A stretch of 64,000 nt of DNA from assembly GCA_036345935.2 (NCBI GenBank), contig JADWOT020001427.1, positions 62,001 to 126,000 on the forward strand, in the 5' to 3' direction. Shown piece by piece: positions 11,166 to 23,937 of the stretch. Every line of letters begins with the position of its first letter. Position 1 is the first letter of the stretch. Below the pieces are notes generated by a model, which saw only the letters and a list, made by a program, of their open reading frames with translations, did no database searches and had not been told where the DNA came from. Both the position numbers and the translations under genes were made by a program. This DNA comes from Taenia hydatigena (taxonomy: Eukaryota > Platyhelminthes > Cestoda > Cyclophyllidea > Taeniidae).

Positions 11166-14100
11166 TACCTTATACAAAAATTCGAAAATAAGATGCCATT
11201 TAAAAACCACACGTCTACTGCCTTTTGGTGTGTAGATTGAGGCATTTCGACAGGTGGTGATGAGAGCATAATTTTGGAATTATTTTAGTGGTATCAAGCG
11301 GGTACCTTTATTGGCTGGTTTTAAGTAGTGGTTCAGCATTTGACAAAGACCATTGCGAATGAATCACGTCCTTCTGAACGTGGTATAGTCACGCTCTCAC
11401 CAGCGTTAAAGTTGATAATACGTTTGTGCTTCTTTGAACCGCCATTTAAGCGTGCGTGCACTAACCGCGGCGGCAATGGTTTGTACTGGGTTCAAGTTAA
11501 GAAAGTTATGGGTTTTAATGAAGAGGAGATTAGTTAGGCCCTGCAACTCATCGCCAATCCTCTAGACAATCAGACAACCAAGAAGAGGGCCATTAAGGTG
11601 AGTTCTTCTGCGCACCGCAGAAGGACTGATCGCTTCAGACTATACATTTTAGGGACCACTAAGATCGACACAAATGGGATAAACCCGGTTTGTCAGTGTA
11701 GCAGAGGGGACTATTCAGCTTGTGCGGTTCGGTGTGTTCTTACATGTCTCTGTATAACTGAGAAGAATATGAAATAGTCAAACATCAATGTGTGCTGCTA
11801 AGTGCATGAAAGGACGGTTTTGTGGCAGTGGTAGTGAGGAGCTTGGCAGACAAAAGCAAGCTGTCAAAATAAATAAAGTTGAGCAGTCAAATATATATTT
11901 TACCATGGATCTCAGCTTATGGGGAAATCAAAGCACCTGTGTTCGTGGTTTGACGGGCAGCTGATTAATTGCAGCATCTGACACAAGCAATACGAACCTG
12001 TCCATTTGCTGGGTTTAAGCTATCTTATACGACGACAACATTCTGTGTCTTACTTGACGTTTGGTGTTCAAATCAAAGCAACCGAAGGCATCTTACCGAT
12101 TATTGTTAAGGGGTCTCTATGCAAGATGGGAGTTATCAGCACAGTGAGGCAGAGTTGAAGCATCGTCTTCGGTCCTAATACAAATTGTTTTCCTAATTCA
12201 CATGTTGTGAACTAATAAATATGTGATAAAATCATGTGAGCTCATGAAATAGACTGTTCTTGGCTTAAATAGCGGGCGGCGCATTCATACGCATACTGTG
12301 ACTGCAATACTTTGTTTATTTGGACGGTCAGTTTTAATCAGTGTCACAGAGGTGGCCATATTGCCCTGGCTGCAAAGGCTGATCTGCGGGCCACGCCAGT
12401 AGCTTATTTCCCTCTGTCTTTTGAGTATATATATTCTACCTTAGTATTCTGACTTCTTTTGCCTCAATGGAGCCTCAGGACTCTACAGTAACTCCACGTA
12501 CCCTTGAGCCATGCAAGCGGTTGTGCTGGATTCCATAGCAGGGAAACCTACTGCAGCATAATAGCCTTCACCTTCAGCTTTGTGGCACTTTCTGTTCCTG
12601 TTATGAGCTGTGACACTTTAAGTTTGTAATTTGCACTAACATAAGAGAAGATGCACGCAAGTACCGGGACCGTAGAGGTGAATAGATTTGCAGTGGTCCA
12701 AACAGTGAATGAAAATCCATCAATTCTGACGACTGTGGGATGTAGTACCGAACTGCTGACGCAATCATTGAATGTTTAGTGGCTGACGCTTTTGAAAAAT
12801 CAACTCCTCTTTTTTGCAACGCAGCTTTTGACCTCCTCACGTCAGCCACCAGCAATCATGCACTTATTTCAGCATAGCCTTCTCAGTCCGAGGAGGGCTG
12901 ATAGCATGTTTCCATGCATGAGAGCTGCTAAACTGGTAACTCTCGTAACTCGCACTTCTCGCCATTCAATAGAGCATGGCTGTTTTCATAGAAGTGTGAT
13001 ATAGAATCAGCAGTAATTACGCAGTCACCTCTCTAATTAATTACAATTAAGAATGTGCTATTTTAGCACTGTGATCTCATAGGACATTTAAGGTTGCTGT
13101 TGGAGCATAGGAAAATAAAGCGCTCATCTCCTCCGCTACAGGAATGTCTATGCATTGAATGGTGTACGCCATTCAAAATATTTGTGCGTAAAGGCCTATA
13201 TTTAGTCAACTGTAAAAATGTCGAAAAAAAGCAGACATCATCGTCTTTTCCTGCCCATCGATAAGGCGGCAACGAGTCCGTCATTCGAATGGGACAGAAA
13301 AGGGCTCGAGTAAGCCATCCCTGCAAAGGGTTTCCTCACTTTCCCATCGCAACACATGGAGATCTCTTCAACGCCCTTCCCGTAATTAAGTAGAAATAGA
13401 TTTTGGTTTTAGAAGTCTTTGTGCATTTCTTCCGGATTAGATGTAGACTTATTAAGTTGTCTTCATTATGGCCAGTCTCTTTGCACCATCAGGCTACGAG
13501 ATCAGAATTCTCGCTTTAAGACTTCAAATACACTGTGTAATTTGTCGATCCCGGTTAAAGAAAAGGCAACATCAATGAGATGAGAAATTGATTAACAGCA
13601 TTAGTGATTACATAAGAGACTAAAGAGATAGCTTGAAGTGTTGCCATCTCCGTCTCCGCTCAAATACGCAGTCTGAATCATTATAAACGAAGTTGAGTGG
13701 CGTTGAAACAAGACTTCCATTATATGCTACGCTTCGCAACTGCAATAAGTATCCGTTCACCCGCAATCGGTGCTTTTTGTCTACCACCTGATGCCAATCT
13801 CTAAGGCGTCTATTATTTCGATTTGTTAACTCATGCCACTCTTTTCTTGTCAGTACCAAATATTGTAAGTCTTGTGGGTTTGTGACTGCAACTGCAGATG
13901 CAATCCAGTCTTTGCTTTACACATCAGCACATCATTATTTGCAATCGAGCGCAATCCCTCGCCATTTCATGCAGCTTTCAACGGACTGAGTCACTTGCAA
14001 TGATCATAGCGCATGGTGAAACGTGGAAAGTATACGATGCACCAACATCAAGACTTCACACGCGCGATAACGTGTAGCCTGAAATTGAAACAGCTTTTGG

Positions 14101-16339
14101 ATAGACTGAGTAAACAAGTAATGCAAATGATAGGCACTTGTACTAACCGTGAATTCAACTGACCGCTGCAATGACATCGATACGTCCTGATGCGATCCTT
14201 ACGAATCATCGATTGCTCAAGTGTGGAAGGAAGGTTGCACGTGAAAGTGAATTACCATATGGGAGTGTCTGCAGCTCACAGAAGACGATATTGAGGCTTT
14301 CTTTACTGCGACGCAGCCAACACCGCGGCTGCTGTGCGCACCCAGCTTCACAGGTTCACTTCTACTTGCACTGATCTCAGCAATCCAGCGTCAGAGGGAG
14401 CTTATGACACCATCAGACATCACTCGAAGCATGCGCATCCCAAATGACGGGATTCGGACAGTTGATTTAATATAACGCCGGATAAACTTGCACAACCGTC
14501 CGGTATTGCTAGAGGGAGTAATTGTTTTCTTAACCTTCCTTCGTTCTACCCTATATCAATTTGCCATCGATAATCACGACAGCAGGGAGTCATTGACGCT
14601 CCAGCACTATATGATGGGACGGAATCACGTCGTAACCGTAACCGTAGCACCACTCTGTTTTTATAGTTCCAAAAACTAAGAAGAGATATGTGGCCTTTCA
14701 GGGAGTCATCAATACCATTGCCGAATCGTTGCAGTGTTTGCATAAAGTTAAAAATTTATGCCCGAATTTGACGCCAGTAAGGGAACCAGCAAAGAATGAC
14801 CAAAATGCGGTCGCCAAATTCTTACATCCAAACCAGTCCACATTACTAAGCAGCAGTCGGAAGTGAGTGGGGATCCATTGTCTTAGAAGTGGCAGAATGA
14901 GGGCACGAAGTGCGTCTGCAGTCTACGAGTTTGATTCCAGTCAAATGCGCAACACAGATAGAGAGGATCTACCTATTGGTCATTGTAAAAAGCTGCAAAT
15001 TCATTTTAGCTACTTCTATAAAGTCGCCTCTGCTCTGGAATAGATGCGCATTTTTCATGTCTTTGCTATTTCTTTCTTCCGTGAATAAATTTTGGCATCA
15101 CAAGGGCACCAGATGCAGTGTTCTCGCTGCCTTGTTTTTCCTTTTATTTGAGGTCGACCAACTTTTTAGACACCTATTCTAGTTAAATGAATCAAAACAA
15201 CAAAGGGTATCGACACTCGTTTGAAATCACCGTTTGCTGTGAAAATAACAGAAAGTAATAATTTTTTCCAACATTTAAATGGCAAAATAAGACTGTGCAG
15301 TCAGTGCGGCGGCGTTTAGAGGGTTGCAAACTTCATCACCTTGGTCGTCGATGAAAGGTTATGACTTATTTGGTCATGGTTTGCTGTTTTTATGCGCCCG
15401 ATTTAAGCATCTTAGGATACCATCCGCAAGCGAAGAGTGCCAGCGCACGCTGATATGACCCACTGTGCTACTTAATTTGGGACGCCATTCCTCCATGGCA
15501 GAAAGGAAGTCAAGACATTTCGACCTCAGCAGGTCTCCTTCTGGAAGGACTTGCACAATTAAGGAGGCTGAAAATGGGCGTGACGCAGGAGTGCCATCGC
15601 AATGTCAAGGAAGACTTTTCCTGATATGTGAAGAATGCTTTGCCTTAAATGAGACCGACGTTTCAATGTGCGCAAATAATATTACTGATTGCCCTTGAGC
15701 AAAAATCCCTTCATCAATTGGCGCTGAATAAGCCAAATTATTAATCCATATGCTACATTAATGCTTCCTTTCCCATGCTAATTTGGGCGTTGTTAAGCAT
15801 CTTAAGGAATGTATCCAATTTACGAGGCGTTGGGTTAAGAACCCATTTAATTTATCTAATGCAACAACTGTGACCGTCTGCCTCCCCATAACAAACCGTC
15901 TTATCAAAGACGCGTAAGATCTGTCAGAGAGGCTGATCGAGTAGCCATTCTTCAGACGTGCTTAGGTCAATGAACTTCGATGCTCGTGACTGAGCATAAG
16001 AGGAAGCAAAATGAAATGACTAATTTTTGATATCCTTTTTATACGGCGCACATTCTTTGTTCTTGAGTGGCCCTGGGTCTAGAGGAAGCAAATGAGGCGC
16101 AAGTATTCTATATCTTCCAGTCGATGGGGCCATGTGACTTAGGACTAGTTATAGGCAACTGAGTGTTCCAAGCACATCAATTACCATGATATGCACCATG
16201 TCATAAGGCATTCAGTTACTTTGGGTCAACTTACAGTCAACTTGCGGTGCTGGTGAAGTGCAGCGCTGTTATTATCGCCTGTAAAAGCACAACGTTTAAA
16301 TGGCAAATTTAATGCAGAGCCAGTCTTATCGACTGTTCC
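11166..16339. other. no gene recognised
   Basis: About 5 kb without a supportable gene. Open frames of 60-90 codons (for example 12601-12855 minus, 13063-13326 minus, 14910-15182 plus) have no family motif and no convincing splice pair. Confidence 0.4.
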
Positions 16340-16620
16340 CCGACCGCCACACCACAGGTTCGATTCAGGTAACTACCATCAGACTAATAAACTTATCTCG
16401 TCTTCGTTCGCTTACATTTTTCCTATTTAGTACGTCTGTGGCACGAGCCAGGACGACTGACTGTCTCTGCCTATTGAATGGTACGCATCAAATGCATATG
16501 ACGCTAGAGACATTGCCCGTCTCAAGTGACAACAACCACTACTTTATAAAAACGACCAGAACAATTGCTGAAGGAAAAAGACATCGCATTAATTTACTGA
16601 TACTATTAAATTCTTAGAAG
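16340..16620 (+). repeat. diverged duplicate segment B1 (pair with 6595-6866)
   Basis: This copy keeps both splice-like signals: donor ATTCAG|gtaact and a strong acceptor ttttcctatttag just before TACGTCTGTGGC. If spliced in phase 2, the downstream part is open for about 60 codons (through TDCLCLLNGTHQMHM) to a stop at 16615-16617. The homologous frame is also open in the other copy (conserved SVA and CL.N.T). It may be a remnant or living exon pair of an unidentified gene. Confidence 0.5.
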
Positions 16621-17984
16621 CTGCTGTTTGTAAATGCCGATCTCTATTACAGCGAAAGGATGCACAATGCACAATCAGTTGCTACAAACTGGTGCCCCCA
16701 CATCCCCTAGTTACTCACATTCACAGCCAGGCTGTCTCCTCTGGCCAGCAGCCAGATCCTTCGTGCACGCTTCTCTGCGCTGTGGAATGGACATCAGGTT
16801 AGGCGATCAGTGGGATCCCAACCACGTAAACACATGCCCAATTCGAAGAAGTTGGTAGGTAAGCATGGCAGATCTTATGTATACCGCAATTGCTTCCCTA
16901 GCCTCACCATCTGCAGTCCGCAATGCAAAAAGCATATGAAAGTTTTTCTTAGCGTTTGCCTTCTTAGGCAAGTCACCTTCATCCACCGCGTTTTCAACAG
17001 CACACTACTTCACCGACATGTCCGCACCAAAACATCAAAGCACCTCTCTGTGCTGCACTATCTGTATGAATGCATGCAACTTGCCTCCACATCTGCATCC
17101 CTAAACAAGGAAAATAATTTGATTGCGCTAAATTTAAAATAAGTGCAATTACAAGGATGAAAATGCGCGGGTCACTCTGCAATGTAGACTTGAATCCACC
17201 TAACCAAAGGGCCAGACGTTTCTGTCAAACAACGTTCAGACAGCAAGTTGAAGTGGTTGCATTTTACAACCAGGCACACTTTGACCGCATCAGCTTATCA
17301 ACTGTGGCATTTTTGCTTTGTGGTCCTACTGAAACGTAACAAGTAGAGGCGGTCGAGAGGGAGAAGGAACCGCAATACTGAGTCGACTGCAGCAGATTTT
17401 AAAGACAGCGCACCGTTGCGTTCGCTTGTCATTTTACGTTTCACGCCATTCTTACCAGATCTGTAAAAAGGAGCACAAGTTTTGGACGCAGACAAGGCGG
17501 ATTAGGTGTAAGTAATATGGGGCCCACATCAGGGCAATCAAGACCTAGACATCCAACCAAGCAAAGAACATACAAGCCCATTAATGATGACTGACTGACT
17601 TACCGAACGTATGAGTTCGTGCCGCTGACAGACCTTCACTCTTCCGTGGTGAGGGGAAGAGAAGGGAGAAAGGCATAGAGGGAGGATAAAAGAGGTGTCC
17701 GCTTTGGAATCCCTGAAAGTCAAGCATTTCTGACTTGCGGGAGTGTAGCAATTTTGTTAAGCTCGTGTTGCCAGTAGACAAGTGGGTGGCGTGCATGCAT
17801 TCAGAGGACGCACCTTAAGCACCATCCAAGGTAAATTAGAGTGAGAAGGTGGAAGAAGAAGGAGAGGAGGTGTTGAGTTAAAATAGATGAGTCAGAAGAC
17901 TGATAGATAAGCCGGTCGGTCAGCGTATACGTGGATGCCTAGGTAAGCGGACAGGGACGCGGTACAAAGTGGCACTGTCGTGCG

Positions 17985-18350
17985 TCTGAAGTCACTCTGT
18001 TTGCTTACAATCAGCTTGGCTTTTGCTTACTAGTTTCCCTTCTCAACCAATCTACCGCTACTTCTGTGGATAATTTTCAGAGTTCGCAAAAGCCAAGCAT
18101 ACTGAAGTTGATGCATTAAGCTTAGAATTCTTTCCTTATTAGGTGTTGAATGGCTTAAATTCCCGCACATTAGCATTTCTTGCCAAAGAATAACATAAAG
18201 CGATAATTATTTGCATCGTTATCGAAGTATCAGGAAGAGCTCACACTAAATAACGGTAAGGTAACATTCAGTTGGTTTAGAAGTGGAAGTGATTAGAGAA
18301 CTCAGTGATAGGAGGAGTCAGTCATGCGAAGTAGACAGAACAAAAGTGCC
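17985..18350 (+). repeat. diverged duplicate segment B2 (pair with 10770-11165)
   Basis: Same-orientation partner of 10770-11165. The spacing from B1 to B2 (about 1.6 kb) is shorter than from A1 to A2 (about 4.2 kb), so the block holding the 276-codon exon in unit A is missing or unrecognisable in unit B. Confidence 0.6.
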
Positions 18351-20820
18351 TTGTGACTTCTTTTTCAGCTAACTTCAGCCTTTTTACTCTTACTGCCATT
18401 TTTGAAGTCCTTGCACTTTACTTCATTGCAGCACTTTACCAAAGAAGTCATCTGTGCACTTGTCGCGTGATTTTGGTGGTACCATACGCAATTACGCGTT
18501 GTCACAAAATAATCACACAGGTGTACAGTAGGTGGTCATGCACCAAGTGATGGAGAATAATTGGTACGAGCTGACAAGTGAGGTGGCCTTCAAATGTGAT
18601 TTGGGCCTAAGGGACTAAAATTGTGCGACGCTTTTCACCATCCTTGGCTCGCGTACGCATAAAAACCTGCTGCTCACTCTATTGGTCCCTCTATGGACCT
18701 CTGAAGTGTATTGTTTGTGTGAGCAGTAAATAAATCAGAATGCCACCTAGTCGTGTAACCGATCTAGTCGTGCCTCGTCTGCTATTTGACTTGTTTAAGA
18801 AGTGTGAGTACAATCAGAGGAACTCTTTAATGAGCTAATGATAAGCATTTTGGGGAAGGCAACAACTCCCGCTGCCCCTAAGCCATTTAACAAAACAATT
18901 GTCGACATTATGTGCAGCCTTCAGCTGGCTGACAAATCCGCACATTTCTCATCGCTCCAGCATCTGGCATGCCTTTAAAGCCACGTTATTCGCTGCTGAG
19001 TTGTTCAAAATGTTGATTGGCGTCACAAGGGTTGCCTAATATTGGTTGTCTAGCTGTCGCAACAAGCATAGCGACTAATAACAAGTGAGTAGTAATAAAG
19101 TGGATGGACGGATGGATGATTCAATGGGGAGCTGATAAAGGATTGGGTAATTGATGCAAGATTCGCTTGAACTTTAGTTATCATAAGCTGTTTTAACACG
19201 CACTTGATGGGTGGATAAAGGCAAAGAAATGGAAGCGTCTTGAACACATGAAAGTGATTGAGTTAGGTAGGCAAGCCTTTACATGATTATATCTTCCAGT
19301 CATCCTTGGCAAAGCAGTTGGGCGTGTGGCTGGGAACAGGTGCATAAATATCCTGCAGAAGAGCACAGACAAAAGCCAACTCATTGCTTTATCTCTCCTC
19401 TAGTGGTACTGTAGTGCATAGTATTGATGTTGACCACGAAGTATAGGTGTGTCACTTCCTGAGGTCATTTCCGAGCCTTATAGTCAGCGCACTAATGGAC
19501 TCAAAGCATAGTAACGGAGGTCAACGCAAACTCACTGTTTGGCTGCCGTCGCACGTTGTTGCTTAAAATTCTACTGATCACGAGAAAAGAAAGCAATATG
19601 TGCAATGCGCGTACAATTATATAAAATTACGACCTCAAAACCAAAATTACTGGAAAGGGCCGATGTAGATTTAGCAGAATTTCTTCGTTATTTGCATATT
19701 TACGTCTTGCCTGTAGATCAGGTCAACTTCGAATGCGTAGTAGTGGTAGTAGTGCCGAATATTGTACTAGTGCATTTCTAATCGTCCAGTTGATTCTTGT
19801 GTTGATTCCTTCCTTAAGCGCACAACGTTTATTAATTTGTGTACGTAAAGTAAATCTGATTTTCACGATATCGTAGGGAGCGCGACTCGTTAAATAAGAC
19901 GTTCGCATTATGGGGTCCTCCGTTATACCCGTCCAGTTTTCGCATTAATTTTGGAAGGTGGCGCAAGTATTTGCCTAATTTCTTGTGCTCCTTTTCCTTA
20001 TTTTTATCGTTTTGAAAATCGCTGCTGCAGTTCATTGTCTGTCGTTGCTATGGTTCCTACCTAGTGCAACCAACATCGATTTGACTAGCAAGGCCTAGCT
20101 TGTAAGGATTGGAAACCTCCTGTAGAACTTGTTCCTTTTCGCTAACAGAGACTGTCTTCATTTGCAGTAAATGTGAAGCGAAAAACCTTAATTCAGATCA
20201 CCTTTAAGCGCACCTTTGTTTATGTCGCTTTTGGTCTTTTTTAGATTGATCTATCATTTGTTGCTCTTTTCACTTGTTTGAATTGCCATCTTAGATGGAC
20301 ATTGGCTATGTTTCAGTGCATTACGTGGCTGTGTTACGCACATGTCCTGCCAACAGTACTGCAAAGAAGTTGCGCTGTACTTCAGTGGTCAGTCTCTGCC
20401 CTGTTCTGCTCTGCCGAGTTTTGGGATTCGGTACGACCCTTCTTAAGTTGTGGGAAGAATGAGTTTGCAAACCTACAGTTAAACGCAATTATGTGTGTCC
20501 TTCCATGTTTAATACATCTTGCTGTTTTTAACGTGCCCGTTTCATTGGGATTGATCTCTTCTATTGCCTGCAGTTTCCGGTGATTTGAATTTGCATAAAT
20601 TAATGACAATCGAGTGGAGGTGATTTTAAGGTTATTGGCAAGGTAGTAGGTGTACTCTGCTTAAAGCATTTTATCTTTACAATATCTTTTTTCGTTGCCT
20701 GGTTGTTTGCGTATGCTTCTGTGCTCCGCTGACTAGCCATCATTCGTGAGTGTTGTTTGAGTGGATGTCTTCGTCTGCTGCTTGCTTTGACGATTGTTGG
20801 TTGCTTTGTTTTTTTTGGAT
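18351..20820. other. no gene recognised; T-rich from about 20.2 kb
   Basis: No supportable gene. A plus-strand 101-codon ORF at 20278-20583 is hydrophobic and Cys-rich, as expected of T-rich DNA read by chance. From about 20.2 to 22.1 kb the plus strand is clearly enriched in T over A. Confidence 0.35.
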
Positions 20821-21297
20821 GGAGAGGGAGTGGTTGACCTATGCTTACCTGCCAATTGCCTCGTTGCTGTCCTAGTTAGTTGGGTTGCTAAGCTCTTAGA
20901 GTGGGCCTCTAGTTTCTGTAGTTCTTGCCTTCATTCACTGCTTATGCCAATGGTTGAAGCAGTCTAGATATTCCCAAAAAAGTTTGTGTTATTTCTAACC
21001 TACGCTTACCTACCACTTGCCTCGTTGTTTTCCTGGTCAGTTGGCGTGGAGGGTCGTGTGGTTCTAAGGTGTTTCTATTAACAATTAAGGGAGAGTTTCT
21101 TGAACGAGGTTACTCGTGTTACTGTGCTCCGTCAGTCGCCACTGCGGGCTGTTTGGGCGCCTTCGCCAACACTCACGGAGACTGAAGCAACCCATTTATT
21201 CATATTACGATGCACATTGTCACCCGTGGTTGCTGCCTTCAAAAGGGAGAGCGGTTGACCCACATTCGCATACCACTTGCTGCGTTGTTGCCGAATG
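20821..21297 (+). repeat. three-copy local repeat
   Basis: Three related segments of about 50 bases lie at 20821-20880, 20996-21050 and 21245-21297. They share a core of the type GCTTACCTACCACTTGCCTC followed by GTTGTTTTCC, with variants CCAATTGCCTCGTTGCTGTCC and CCACTTGCTGCGTTGTTGCC. The first and third copies are also preceded by a GGTTGACC block. Spacing is irregular (about 175 and 250 bases), so this is a degenerate local repeat, not a satellite. Confidence 0.55.
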
Positions 21298-22294
21298 CAC
21301 TTTTTTCTCTTAAAGCACTGCGTGCCAATCAGCTCATCTAGCTATCCACCTATGCACTAAACAACCGGCCTACCTATCGGTCCTTTGATCCATCCTTATA
21401 ACTCAGCACTTCCTACCTTTCTTCTGCTTCGGTATTCTCACTCTATTTTGCTTAGCTGGTGTATAAGGTGCCCTTGGAATGTATGCGTCATCCACCAGTC
21501 TACTGCCTTTGCGGACTCTTCATAAGTGCTGCATTCTAGAGAGCTAGAAATGCTTGAACTTTGAATTTCCTAAAATGGACGCCTCTTTTTTCCTTCCGTC
21601 CCTTCCTTTTAAGTCTTTTTTTCTTGGTTGCCTTCGTGGCGGATTTTTCTTGTGTCCAGCGCCGCTGTCGCTGCTACTGCTAAAAGCGCCTCAGCAGTGG
21701 TAGAGTTTGCCTCCATCCCTGGTCCTTATATTTGCTTGGCTTTGAGTACTGTGATCATTGTGGTTAGAGAAGTCTAGTCAAGGTGTTAAAAACCGTTCCA
21801 ATGTGAGCATAAGCCTGGGCGATCGGTGCACTTTAATCGTCTCCTACTCCTGTCTCCCCCCTTCCTGCACTGTTGATTGCCATGCCTTCAATTCCTTTTC
21901 AACCACCCGCAACCCAGTGTCATGATGATGTCTCTACGGTCTTTGTGTGCTTTTTTCTGTAAGGTGGCCTTACCCAGTAGTAGTAGTTGCATCGTCTAAG
22001 GTGCCCACGGCCTCATTTCCTTAACAGAAGACTCAACTTTAGCCTCCTTCCATCGCCTTTACTGCTTTAGATCCAAACGCTAGTTTCGTTAATAATAACC
22101 TGTTGACAAGAAATACACACTGTAAGTAACAGCAAAAAGTGGTTCCGATCAGAGAAATGGAAACCGTGATGTAGACGTCTAAGGATAATCAGGAAGAGAG
22201 CCAATTCGGACATGTAACGAACACTGGCATGCCTAGTACAGCTGCCACTTTATCCAAAAAAACAACCCAGGTGTCGCATTTAAGAGCTGGATAC
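21298..22294. other. T/C-rich interval, no secure gene
   Basis: The plus strand is pyrimidine-rich with several intron-like acceptors (near 21659 and 22028). A short minus-strand ORF with a reasonable start context at about 21710 (MEANSTTAEALLAVAATAAL) overlaps a plus-strand splice-like exon, so I make no call. Confidence 0.3.
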
Positions 22295-22300
22295 TTTATT
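22295..22300 (-). terminator. poly(A) signal AATAAA overlapping a stop codon
   Basis: On the minus strand the coding sequence ends GCT AAA TAA A, so AATAAA (22295-22300) includes the stop TAA (22296-22298). About 30 bases further on is a GU/U-rich element (TGGGTTGTTTTTTTGG in DNA). Hexamer plus downstream element is the standard cleavage and polyadenylation arrangement. The 3' UTR would be only about 15-25 bases. Confidence 0.5.
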
Positions 22301-22733
22301 TAGCCTCGGAAGCAGTGACTGCACTCGTGCCTCCGCCTTCTGTCTCCGGATTGCGCCAATCATCGCGATGAATGGCATCGATAGAGAACACGGCCATAGC
22401 GAAAGGGTCCGCATCCCCCAGTGCTGCACTTCCGTGCCTATTACGAGGTCTCATTCGGGGGAGGAGTAGGCGATATCCATTCAGTGGCCACCATGCAGAC
22501 GGCGTCTACACATGCATCATTTCCCAATGAACGCGTGCTCGTCATGGCGTGGTTTATTCCTCCTGCAGGGTGATAACGCTGTCACACTGCATGGTATAGG
22601 TAGGTTCAACCATTTCACGAAAACGCGTACGCATTAACAGGCGCACGTTTCTGAAAGAGAAAGCATAATTATACTCCTCCACTGTAACGATAGCCTCACG
22701 AAAATCTTTAGAATGGGCACACAAGACTATAAC
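22296..22733 (-). CDS. 3' end of a minus-strand gene (two exons), function unknown
   Basis: Proposed exons are 22578-22733 (acceptor gcattag, phase 0) and 22296-22505 (acceptor gtgtag), joined by a 72-base intron with a weak donor gttatc, all in phase 0. The first exon encodes VIVLCAHSKDFREAIVTVEE and NVRLLMRTRFREMVEPTYTM. Without splicing it stays open to a stop at 22554-22556. The second encodes NGYRLLLPRMRPRNRHGSA, then FSIDAIHRDDWRNPETEG, ending SAVTASEAK. Both are charged, Ala/Val/Glu-rich and unlike local chance ORFs, and the stop overlaps a polyadenylation signal. The 5' exons are not located. No family is recognised. Confidence 0.42.
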
Positions 22734-22772
22734 CTAATGCAGTTTTCTGACATGCTTGTACATCGGCAAGAA

Positions 22773-22802
22773 TATAAACGAGCGAGGACGTTAAATCAGT
22801 CT
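22773..22802 (+). promoter_or_regulatory. candidate TATA plus initiator
   Basis: TATAAA at 22773-22778 is followed by an initiator-like TCAGTCT starting at 22796. The spacing is slightly short for a classical core promoter. The ATG at 22850 lies about 50 bases downstream. An alternative reading is that ttttttcag (22802-22810) is an acceptor, possibly for spliced-leader addition, which is known in flatworms. Confidence 0.25.
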
Positions 22803-22849
22803 TTTTTCAGTGCTGTCTTTAGTCGGAAAGGAGTAGACACTTTTTGACG

Positions 22850-23937
22850 ATGGCTGACCCGCAACCGTTGGTAAAACTAGCTAAACCCTCAATTAAGCGC
22901 AATAACCACAAATTTGGTCACGACGTTGAAAGCATTAGCGAAGCGATTAATAAAAATCAAAAGGTGATACAGAGATGTTCCAAAAACTGTCATCTAAAAT
23001 AAAAGCTGCACCAAATTGCAAGCAAAATACGTTTTGATAGACTTTGTAAACCAACATTGCAACTACTAAAATCCAAAAGGAATTGAAACATGCAACTACA
23101 TAATTGCAGTCAACTTGTGCTAAATGTTAGGGCTGAGTGCAGCTGGCGGCAGTGAAAGAGATTATTCTAAAGCCAAGGGTTTTGGTGAAGTACACTAGGT
23201 CAGATGCCTTGCGCAGTGATGTAGCCCATGCTCTCAGATGCTGGCCAGACAACGGCCACTTGAACAGCCTTTGTAAGGAATCTTTAAAGGTAGTAAGAAT
23301 AGTTCCGTCTTATCAAGGTAATGATGGTGGTGAGAAACAACTACGAGGGTGACAATGGAGACAGTCGTTTGAAGTGTGCGAAAAACGTTGTGTATCGTCT
23401 TAAAGCTTTTTGATGCGACTTGTTGTTACCAATACTAGGGAAATGACGCATCTGATGGGTCCACCACTGTGCCTTGGACCCGCCTTAAATGCGGCGAAAG
23501 GTGTGCGGGAGGCGGCTGTCCAGTAAGTTCACGCGAATCGTCTATTTGATGTACCTGGCTTTACTCTGCGCAACCCAGTACATTGAAAACCACCTGCACT
23601 TTGCCACTGCTCCACCGGCTTGCAATAATGACGAACCACACGCAAAGCAATGGGAGTAACAACCGTATCATGCGAAGAACGGAGAAAGGTTACTTTTAGC
23701 TTTAAACGAGTTTTTTGTGAAGGCGTATGAGTGGGTAGTACCTAAAAATCCACTCTCGATTTCGATTAATTGCCGTCAGTATCATGTCCTAGTGCTGGTA
23801 TTTGTGTTTTAAATAAGGATGATAATGTGCGGTTCTCACAAAAAGGCTTACGACTGCTACAGCCGTCAGGTAGGGTGTCTCGTGTTACGACACGAAATGC
23901 CATTCTAGCGCTATGGATCGACCACATGCTGCATCGC
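22850..23937 (+). CDS. candidate multi-exon gene starting MADPQPLVKLAK
   Basis: The ATG at 22850 has an ideal context (A at -3, G at +4) and opens MADPQPLVKLAKPSIKRNN. Unspliced, it stops at 23000-23002 (50 aa). A phase-consistent spliced model is 22850-22962, 23143-23198, 23439-23522 (MGPPLCLGPALNAAKGVREA, donor CA|gtaagt), 23579-23688, 23780-23869 and 23909-23937, continuing beyond. The 39-base and 56-base introns fit a compact flatworm gene. The third exon with its gtaagt donor is the best supported; the first two junctions are weaker. No family is recognised. It diverges from the minus-strand gene ending at 22296. Confidence 0.3.

Noticed and set aside
20278..20583. Plus-strand 101-codon hydrophobic ORF as a membrane protein
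   Set aside because: Hydrophobicity follows from T-rich DNA. There is no splice or family support.
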